Source: Anaerolinea thermophila (GTDB lineage: Bacteria > Chloroflexota > Anaerolineae > Anaerolineales > DRKV01). Taken from it: a DNA stretch of 18,779 nucleotides. The position numbers and the translations under genes are program-made. The stretch lies in contig DYKW01000001.1 in the NCBI GenBank assembly GCA_020722405.1, positions 1 through 18,779 of the forward strand. Reading direction: 5' to 3'. The notes below the pieces were generated by a model that worked only from the letters and a program-made list of their open reading frames with translations, had not been told where the DNA came from and ran no database searches. How positions within the stretch are numbered: position 1 is the stretch's first letter; every line of letters begins with the position of its first letter. Below, piece by piece: positions 7,384 through 15,700 of the stretch.

Positions 7384-7436
7384 TCCCCAGAATGGGGATT
7401 GCGTTAAGGTTTTAACATTTTGGGGTTGCCCCAAAA
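7384..7436. terminator. Two adjacent hairpins, possible terminator
   Basis: TCCCCA/TGGGGA (7384-7389 with 7393-7398, 3-nt loop) is followed by TTTTGGGG/CCCCAAAA (7418-7425 with 7429-7436, 3-nt loop). The second has an A/T-rich base on both strands, so it could act in either direction. It lies downstream of the threonine synthase fusion on the minus strand, but more than 200 bp past the stop, so its target is uncertain. Confidence 0.4.
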
Positions 7437-7529
7437 ATTTGAGAAGATACTTGCTCTCCGGCGAAAAACCATGGAAATTTGCGGTCGAATAAGAAAACGC
7501 CAGAGTCCAGTTCATTAGGAATTGGCATG

Positions 7530-7590
7530 GCGCGCCGCCAGATGTAGGGCGGAATTAATTCCGCCCTACGGCGTGCCACCAGATGTAGGG
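7530..7590. repeat. 26-bp perfect palindrome between 20-bp direct repeats
   Basis: The palindrome at 7544-7569 has arms GTAGGGCGGAATT and their exact complement with no spacer. A 20-bp segment at 7530-7549, containing CCGCCAGATGTAGGG, recurs at 7571-7590 with 18 of 20 matches, so one arm of the palindrome lies inside the first direct repeat. This suggests one mobile palindromic unit plus a partial second copy. It sits about 50-100 bp past the stop of the threonine synthase fusion. Confidence 0.85.
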
Positions 7591-7645
7591 GCACATCACG
7601 GAAAATCCCAAAGAGCCTTTTTTAATCGAGAGAGCAACAGGTAGA

Positions 7646-9322
7646 TTATTCTACCAATCCGCGAATTTCTTCGCTCAAATCATCACTCATGAACTCTCCC
7701 TTTTGCATTAAGGAGTGCACTTGCCCTTGCAAACGGCGTTTTTCCGCCGGGGTAAGGGTTTTAGCCGTTACTACGATGACCGGAATTTCGGCGGTTTGCT
7801 CATCGCTCTTGAGTGCATCCAGTACGCCAAACCCGTCTATGTCGGGCATCATCAGGTCGAGAATCATCAGATCAGGCTGCTCGTTGCGTGCCAATGCGAT
7901 GGCCTGCCGGCCATTCTCGGCTTCCAGGATGGTGAAGTCGCCTTGAGCCTGCAAGATGCGCCGGATTAGGCGGCGGGCATCGGGGGTATCATCCACAATG
8001 GCAATGCGTGGGTAACGATCGGCGGTCAAGCGGTTGAGCGCTGAAAGCAAACCTTCTTCTGGGCCGCTGGGTACTGTGGCATCAGCAGTGTGTCTGGATA
8101 CAACCAGGTTACGTGCCCAGCCTTCACCCAATACGGTGCTTTCTATGGGGATGGTATGACCGGTACAGTTAAGCACAACGATATCGGTAGGCTTGATGGT
8201 GCCTTGCCTGATCAGTTGGAATAAGCCGGCGAATGCCACCGCAGCAGCCGGTTCCACCGACATACCCTCCATTTTAGCGGCAATATGCATGGCACGGTAG
8301 GCTTCTTCATCGCTCACGGCGAGAAATGTCCCCCCGTATGTTTTTGCGTGTTGGTACAGCAACGTATATGTGCGTCCCGGTGCGCCGGTTGCCAGGGTAG
8401 CAATGTGGGTGCGTGGTGATTCTATGGTTAGCGGTTCGACGCGATCGGCTTCCCAGGATTTTACCATTGGCGCGCACCCCGCGGTTTGGATGTGGGCCAT
8501 GGCCGGGATTTTATCTATCAAGCCCATTTCGTACATTTCTTGGAAACCTTTAGCAACGCCCTGTGGCCCCAGTCCACCGCTGACGGACTGAATGTACCAG
8601 TCAGGGGCGCGCCAGGGAGCACCACTTGCAGGCGGCCCAAGTTGTTGGGTAAGTTGCTCGGCCAGTTCGTAGGCAATGGTTTTCATGCCTTCTATCGATG
8701 GAATAGAGCGTGAGCCGCGTTCATAGTATAAACCGCGTTGGTTGGCGAATTCTGCGGCCATCTTTTTGGCCTGGTCGTACGAGGCTGTGACCTTGACAAC
8801 CTGCGTACCATATAGCGCCACCTCACGCATTTTTTCGGGGGGCACTAAACTGGTGAGAAACGCCCATAACTTAATGCCGGCGCGGGCGGCATAGGCAGAA
8901 AAAGCAATGGCGACATTGCCGGTGGATGCCAACACGGCTTCGGTGATGCCGGCCTCCTTTAAGGCCGAAATGCCCAACGCGGCTTGTCGATCTTTGAAGG
9001 AGTTGGTCGGCCCCTGACGTTCATCCTTGATGTAGATGTTTTCATTTCCCAGCATTAACCCCAGGTTGACGGCTGACACGAGCGGTGTGCCACCATCTCC
9101 CATGCTCCAGGGGGGGTTAGGGATGCGGATGGGCAGCACTTCGTGGTAGCGCCACAGGTTAAAAGGGCGCTTCTGTAGGCGCTCGATAAAGCCATCTCGC
9201 AAAGTCTCTAAATCATAGCGTGCTGTCATCCAGCCGCTGCCACATTGGGGGCAGGTAGTTTGTAAGGGGTTGTACAAACTGCGGTGTCCGCAATCCATGC
9301 ATTCAACGGTAAAGTGAGACAT
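7646..9322 (-). CDS. thrC: Threonine synthase fused to a C-terminal receiver domain (558 aa)
   Basis: PLP enzyme expected to convert O-phosphohomoserine to threonine, fused to a response-regulator receiver. An N-terminal zinc ribbon (C8, C11, C24, C27) is followed by the threonine synthase core (about 60-405): GDGGTPLV, IYIKDE, PTNSFKDR with Schiff-base K110, STGNVAIAFSAYAARAG, the glycine loop SGGLGPQGVAKGF and TGHTIPIES. A linker (about 406-438) leads to REC (439-558): D444/D445, phospho-Asp D489 (LMILDLMMPD), T519 and K541. All receiver residues are present, so phosphorylation is plausible. An ATG at 9370 would add 16 residues, but the one at 9322 has the good Shine-Dalgarno and starts directly before the zinc ribbon, so it is preferred. 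Enzyme identity is from motifs; a paralogous PLP lyase is the main alternative. Control of activity by the receiver is inference. Confidence 0.92.
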   Translation of the reverse strand: MSHFTVECMDCGHRSLYNPLQTTCPQCGSGWMTARYDLETLRDGFIERLQKRPFNLWRYHEVLPIRIPNPPWSMGDGGTPLVSAVNLGLMLGNENIYIKDERQGPTNSFKDRQAALGISALKEAGITEAVLASTGNVAIAFSAYAARAGIKLWAFLTSLVPPEKMREVALYGTQVVKVTASYDQAKKMAAEFANQRGLYYERGSRSIPSIEGMKTIAYELAEQLTQQLGPPASGAPWRAPDWYIQSVSGGLGPQGVAKGFQEMYEMGLIDKIPAMAHIQTAGCAPMVKSWEADRVEPLTIESPRTHIATLATGAPGRTYTLLYQHAKTYGGTFLAVSDEEAYRAMHIAAKMEGMSVEPAAAVAFAGLFQLIRQGTIKPTDIVVLNCTGHTIPIESTVLGEGWARNLVVSRHTADATVPSGPEEGLLSALNRLTADRYPRIAIVDDTPDARRLIRRILQAQGDFTILEAENGRQAIALARNEQPDLMILDLMMPDIDGFGVLDALKSDEQTAEIPVIVVTAKTLTPAEKRRLQGQVHSLMQKGEFMSDDLSEEIRGLVE

Positions 9323-9331
9323 TAAAATATT

Positions 9332-9340
9332 ACTCCTTTC
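9332..9340 (-). promoter_or_regulatory. Shine-Dalgarno deciding the thrC-REC start
   Basis: On the minus strand GAAAGGAGT ends about 9 nt before the ATG at 9320-9322. The alternative ATG at 9370 has GGAG abutting the codon with no spacing, so this site favours the shorter 558-residue product. Confidence 0.75.
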
Positions 9341-9442
9341 GTTTCGACACGTTATTGGCGATGTTTGCATCTCCGCCCAGATGATCTTTCAGGTATGGTA
9401 TCGAAGAGAATAGGTAACTGCTCAGGTAGTGCAATTTTTGCC

Positions 9443-9477
9443 CGTCATTGCGAGGAGCGCAGCGACGAAGCAATCTC
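9443..9477. repeat. HCEERSDEAIS-type intergenic element
   Basis: Begins CGTCATTGCGAGGAGCGCAG and ends GAAGCAATCTC; in one plus-strand frame it reads HCEERSDEAIS, the familiar translation of a repeat found between genes in many unrelated bacteria. A degenerate relative lies at 191-224. Confidence 0.8.
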
Positions 9478-9563
9478 CTTTGGTATCATCTCAGTAACTT
9501 GGGGCGGCCTGCCAATTGTCGGAGTAGAATCCCATCGTGTGGACAGCGGTTTCCAGCCTGGCT

Positions 9564-9624
9564 CTTGGGAGCGCCGGACCCCAGTCCGGCGGTTGCTGCC
9601 GAGCCAGTGCTCGGCGCACCCAAG
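9564..9624. repeat. Nested palindromic (REP/MITE-like) element, 61 bp
   Basis: Outer arms CTTGGGAGCGCC (9564-9575) and GGCGCACCCAAG (9613-9624) match at 11 of 12 positions. Inside are two hairpins: CGCCGGAC/GTCCGGCG (9572-9579 with 9584-9591, loop CCCA) and CCGAGC/GCTCGG (9599-9604 with 9609-9614, loop CAGT). The layout is a cloverleaf-like double hairpin without coding capacity, and it could also act as an attenuator between the kinase and thrC-REC. Confidence 0.75.
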
Positions 9625-9704
9625 CACGCCCAGTGCGGAAAAATTCGCTCTTGAGTGAACGCAGGTTGAGTGAATGCGAGGCTTGAAGAGCAATGTTTTT
9701 CCGG

Positions 9705-12700
9705 TTACGATTGTGGCGGTTGGTCGCTATTGTGTAGATGTTGCAACAGTACCTGCAATTCATTCAGAAATTCCTCTTCTTTTAGTTCTGATTTATACAT
9801 TAGCGCCTGGCTTTTTTCGCGCAGCATAGCACGTTGTTCATTGGTCAAGTCACCGCCGGTGAGGATGATGACCGGCAAGTGCGATAAATTGGGGTCACTG
9901 CGGAGTGTTTCTAGCAAGGTGAAACCATCTAGATCGGGCATGAACAGATCCAGGATGATGGCATCGGGTATGGTATTTTGTAACACGCTTAGGGCAGCCT
10001 GTCCACCTGGCGCTAGGAGTACTTCGTAGGGGGTATGCTCTTTGATTGTACGTTCTATCAATCGCAGGTCTTCTTCAGAATCGTCTACAATCAAGATACG
10101 TTGTAGCGTGTTATTTTGTGCAATGCGTTCCAGGGCTTGTACCAGGTCATCCTCCAAAATGGGTTTGACCAGGTAATCCGTAGCGCCTAAACTAAAGCCT
10201 TTTTCTTCATCTTGAACGATACTGCAAATTACGACCGGAATGTGGCGGGTTTCAGGGTCGCTCTTTAGAGTTTCCAGGATAGTCCAACCATCTGTGCCGG
10301 GCATCATAATGTCCAGGGTGATGGCGTCTGGTTGTAGTTCACGAGCGGTTTGCACAGCCTGTGCTGGGTCAGTAAGACCGACGACTTTGTAACCATGATT
10401 TTTCAGGTAGCGTTGGTAAAGACTAATGACTTGGGCACTATCGTCAATGGAAAGCACAATTTTTTGTTCCGTTGTGCTTTCTTCTTGTTCGTCTGGGGTC
10501 TGAGCACTGGCATCTTCTGCTTCAGTTGTTTCAGTAGACTCATCAGCAACTTGGGTGAGTGGCAAGGTAAACCAGAAGGTACTGCCGCGGCCTTCTGCGC
10601 TGATCACACCGATTTCGCCGCCGTGCATTTCAATGAAGCGTTTCGAAATCGAAAGCCCCAGACCGGTGCCGCCCGTTCTTCGGGTAGGTGAACCATCTAC
10701 CTGCGAGAATGGTTTGAAAAGTTTGGTTTGATCTTCTGGAGAGACGCCCAAACCGGTATCCTCGACAGCCAGATAAATTTCTTGTCCATCTTTGTCTGCA
10801 CGCTGGCGTAATTTGGTGATAACTTTTATGTACCCTTGTTCGGTGAATTTGGCAGCGTTAGAGACCAGATTGAGCAATACCTGCCGGATGCGGGTATTGT
10901 CGCCGGTGATAATGGGGAGATTTTCGTCTACATCTTGCAGCAATTTTACATTTTTGTCTTTCGTCAGGCCAATCGCAGTTGATATGACACTTTTGACCAG
11001 TTGATTGATGTCCACATCTTCTTGCGCCATTTCCATCTTGCCGGCTTCAATCTTGGAGAGATCGAGAATGTTGTTGATTAGCCCGAGCAGGTGCTGTCCG
11101 GAGTTGTAGATGGCACTCAAATCTTGTTCCTGGAGTTCGTTGACGGGCCCGTCGATGCCTTTGATGATGACGCGTGAAAAGCCAATGATGGAGTTGAGCG
11201 GTGTACGCAGTTCGTGCGACATATTTGCCAGGAATTGCGTCTTGAGGGTATCCACTTCCTTGAGACGTTCGGCCGTTTGACGTTGTTCTTCGTATAGCCG
11301 AGCGTTTTCAAGGGAAACTGCGGCGGAAGTGGCAGCCGTCATTGCTAGGTCGAGTTGTGCCAGGCTATAACGTCGTTCTTCGTTGGGCAAGGCGATTTCC
11401 AGCGTACCCATGGCCTCCCCTTTGGCCGCCAGGGGTAGGATGAGCAAGGTACGGAAGCCATGCTCTTGCATGTAAGCGCGTTCTTCAGATGTTATCAACG
11501 GGTCGTTTAGGGTGATGAGTATGGGCTCTAGCGTTTGCATGACCTCATTGACGATGGTGTGGTTCCACAAATGTGCGACCTCGCCCTTTTGGTGAGGGTG
11601 CTGCAAGGTAGTTTCCTCTTCGACGTATGTGCCGACGATGCGCATGACCTCACGATATGCCTCATTGTATTCATCGAATTCTCGTAGGATAAGCGAGAGG
11701 GTGCAAACCGGTGCATTGAGCAACGAAGCAAACTGGGTGGTAATGATGTGGGCTAGTTCGTCAATCTCCAGCGGCGCACTTGAAAGCGTACGGCTGATTT
11801 CAAATAACTGGCTCATCTCCTGGGCGCGTTGATTGGCCAGTTCGTATGAACGGGCATTATCAACCGCAATAGCCAGTTGGTCGGCCAGAATTTGCAATGC
11901 CGGAATTTCTTCTTCCTGGAAGGTGTCGATATTTTGGGAGAGCAGGTCCACTGCCCCAATGATGCGATTGCCCACGCGGAGCGGCAAGCACAATTCAGAA
12001 CGTGCCTGAGAAGCATGTTCTGGTACTTGGAAAGTGTCATGTTCAGGCAGGTTGTTGATTGCCAGGGGTTCACCGGATAGCACAGCCTGGCCAATAGGGG
12101 TTTGCTCACCAACCGAATGCTTTATCTGGTTGGCGAGTATTTCTTGAGCGCCGGTGCCGGCAGCCACACGGACGACGGTATTCAACCGAGATTCATCCAT
12201 CAAGTACACGGCGGCATGATGCAGGTCGAAGCGCTGCCAAATGAGCGTAATGGCGTGCTCCAGCAAGTCGCCAAGGGCTAGTGTACCCGTGGTTTCACGA
12301 GCGATTTCGGATGCGGTTTGTAATTGTAGGGCACGGCGTTCACTTTCTTCACGGGCTGCCCGTTGCGCCACATAGGCTCGACGGCGGGCGACGACTTCTG
12401 ATAAGGGGCGCAACAGGTTTTGCAGTAAGAAACGCTCATCTTCTGTGAAGGTATGAGGTTCGCGCCAATTGATGATCACTATCCCTTGCCAGTGGCCGCC
12501 GCTTTCCAAAATCAGCATTGCCATGCCGCGCATCCCGGCCTGCTGTGCCATGGCTTGTATTGTCTTTGGGGCCTCAGATGCAGTGGTTACGTCTTCGAAG
12601 AAGATGGCCTGTGCATTACGCACATTTTTGGAGAAGGCCATCATGTCCGGGCTGTTCAAATCTACTCGGAAGCGATTTTCGCTATGAACCAGTTCCCCGT

Positions 12701-15700
12701 CTTGCCAGTGGGCTAGTGAGTCACTGTAGAGCGGCATGTTTTGCTCGTCGGTAAAGATGTAGCGCAGTGTAATCAGATCTGCTGGATGATGCTGCTGGGT
12801 GCTATATTGTGCCAATGCCAAGACGATCTCGTCTTCGTTACCGGCTTGTGAAAGACTGCTTTGAATAGTGGCCAGTCTTTCCAGCAAGTGGGCGCGTTCG
12901 CGGGTTTCTTCGGCATTGCGCAAGTTTTGAATAACCACGGCAGCCTGGGCCGCCAGGGTGTTCAACCGCCGTATTTCTGCTGGTTCTGGATCTATGGTGT
13001 GGCGGAATAACGCGGCCACATGCCCAATCCACTTGCCGCCGACCTTTATGGGGGTGAGTATCAGGCTTTGGGCCTCGAAAGCACTCTTGTAAATTTGGCG
13101 CAAATCGTCATTCAAGCGTGGGTCGCTTTCGATGTCTTGGATAACAGCGCTTTCGGTTGGGTTAAAGATGTTCCCTGAACGCACCCAAAGTTCCAACGAC
13201 AAGGTTTGGGGTGTAGACGTAAAGTCGGGAAGCCGTTCTTGATCGTGCCATTCGACTAACGGGATAAGTGTCGTAGCCGGGTTTTTCTTTTCCCAGGGAT
13301 GATCGAATAGATTAAGCGAAATATGCAGGGGAGAATTACCCAGCAAGGTATAGCGTTGTAACACGCGTAAGATGTCTGCGTAATCTTGTGCGGCGGTTAG
13401 GTCGGCACTGGCCTGGTAAAGCGTTTCTTGTTCGGCCAGGGTTTGCCGGGTCTGGTTGAACAGGCGGGCATTTTGGATGGCAATCGCGACCTGGTCGGCC
13501 ATGGTTTGCAAGACGGCAATGTCTTCCTGGGTAAAGGCGTTCTCGTGTTCGCTTTGAATGGTAATGGCACCAATCACCTGACCGCGTGCCATGAGCGGCA
13601 ACGCCAATTCGGAGCGGGTATCTGGCAGTAATGGGTTTTGGAAACGTCCGGTTTCTTGCAAGACGTTAAGAGAGACGCGCGCCTGTCCATGAGCGATGCA
13701 TTGCCCAATCATCGAGACACCACCAACTTCTAGTTTATGGCCGCGGGCTTTCATTTGCAAGCCTGCCACACCAGTGCCGGCGCGTAGTACTGCCCAACGT
13801 TCAGGTTCGTTTGTCCATTCTCCTGTGGTATCTACCAGAAACAGGCCGGCGTAGTATAAATCGAAACGATCCTGGATCAGGTTGACTGCTTCTTGCACCA
13901 GTTCGTCGGTATCCAAAATGCTGCTGGCCGCGCGGGAGACCTCTGCTGCTGTTTGTAGCTGTCGGGCACGACGCTGGGTTTCCTGAAGTAGGTGGTAACT
14001 ATCTAGCGCGATGCCTGTTTGTACGATGAGCGATTCGTAATAACGAATTTCGCCCTCCGTAAAGGTATGGGGTTGAGCATACGTAACTAGAAACTGCCCC
14101 GGAATTCGTTCTGACGGGCCAGAACGTTCCCACAGGGGGAAGGCTGCCAGGGCTTGAATACCGAATTCAATCAACAGATTGCGTTCTTCGGGTGTGAAGC
14201 CATCACTCTGCGCGACGTGTCCACTGATGATGGATTCTCCTTTTGCCACACGCTGACTATAGGGGTATAAGTCGATGGGAAAGAGTGTGCCATCCTCCGG
14301 GGTTATCATATCTGGTTTGCTGTGGTGTGCGATTTGTTCGAGAAAGGTTTCCTGTCCAATGGTCTTGAAGCGTTGAATGGCAGCCATATCTACATCGCCA
14401 AACTCCAGGCAGGCTTGTAATGCAACCTGGTAAATTTCGTTCTCGCTTTTGGCCTGTACCAGACTTTGTGTGGCCTGGTATAACAGCGTGGCTTCTTGGG
14501 CCTGGCGTCGGGTGATTTCTACGCTTTGCAGGTTGTTGACCACAACGGCAGCCTGACCTGCCAGCACGCTCAAACGGCGAACATCACGCTTTGGAAAACG
14601 GGTTGGTTGTTGATAAATTGCGTTGATGTATCCCACCCATTGACCGGCAATGACCAAGGGGACGAAAATTGTGCTGACGGCTTCGAAGCGTTGTAGATAT
14701 AAGGCTCGCGCGTTATCATCCAGGTCAGGATGAGTGGCAACATCTTCGATGATCGTAGGGCGATCGGGAAATAGGACCTTTTCCGCGGATGGGAATGAAT
14801 CCAGCATGTAACGATTGCTCACTGCTTCGGGAGGTAATTGGGAATGACGCGCCAGGACAATCACCATTTGCGGACGACGGCCGGGTAACCAGGGAGTATC
14901 GAATAGGTTCAGACTGACATTTTGAGCATTGTTACCTAAGAGAGTGTTTCTTATGAGTACATCAATGACTTCTTCGTAGGTGGTAGCAGTGTTCAATTCT
15001 GCGCTGGCAGTGTACAGTGCCTCGGTTTCTTTTAGGGTTTCCTCGAGTTGTGAAAATAAGCGCGCATTTTGAATGGCGGTACTGATTTGCGTGATAACAC
15101 TTTGCGTCAGGTTAATCTCTGCTTGTTGATAGGTACGCTCTGGGGTACGGATATTCAGGTTCAGCGTGCCGACAACTTCATCCCCAAGGATGATGGGGAA
15201 GATGGCAATGGCATATACTTTATGTTTTCGGGTGGTTTCATGTAATGGGGCAATACGTGGGTCGTTGAGGGCATCCTGAATAATGAGCGGTTTTTTAGTC
15301 TTCAATACCTCTTGTGTAGAAACATTCCCCTCAATGGGAATATGAATTCCCACCGGGTCTGGATGGGTATCGTCTTGCAGATAAGAGGCACGTACCGTCA
15401 AGTGCGTATCGCCTGGCTCACGGAGTGCAATGGCAATATCCATATTGAGACGTTTACCCAGTGCTTTGGCCACGATCTTCAGGCTATTGGTTAGATCTAG
15501 CGAGGCGGATACTTGACTGACGATACGGTTGATGAAGGCCAGCTCCTCACTGCGTTGGGCACTTTCTTGGAACAGGCGAGCATTTTCCAGCGCGTTGGCC
15601 ACCTGGTCGGCCATGGTTTGCAGGACGGCGATGTCGTCTGGGGTGAAATCGCCAGGGCGTTCGCTTTGGAACGTCATAGCCCCGATTATCTCGCCGCGTG

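Larger units (their letters stand above)
7136..7645. other. Gene-free region of hairpins and repeats
   Basis: No gene is seen in 510 bp. It contains an 8-bp tandem run (7188-7219), a GGGGCG-type hairpin (7255-7274), three TTRGGTAG-like units (7277-7300), the second 23-bp repeat (7339-7361), two back-to-back hairpins (7384-7436) and a 26-bp palindrome between direct repeats (7530-7590). Minus-strand open frames here are short and assembled from repeats. Confidence 0.65.
9323..9704. other. Intergenic region between the giant kinase and thrC-REC
   Basis: The 382 bp hold two repeat elements (9443-9477 and 9564-9624) and no convincing gene; small open frames are readings of the repeats. A weak minus-strand promoter could be TTGCAC (9429-9434) with TATTCT (9407-9412) at 16-bp spacing, about 85 bp before the thrC start. 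It is too poor to call. No clear terminator directly follows the kinase stop at 9705, so read-through into thrC-REC is possible. Confidence 0.55.

Noticed and set aside
7231..7594. Minus-strand frames of 94 and 60 codons upstream of the permease
   Set aside because: They overlap the hairpins and repeats of this region, have no ribosome binding site and resemble no family known to me.
9365..9693. Small proteins on both strands (82-97 codons) between thrC-REC and the giant kinase
   Set aside because: They are readings of the HCEERSDEAIS-type element and the nested palindrome. No Shine-Dalgarno or family resemblance.
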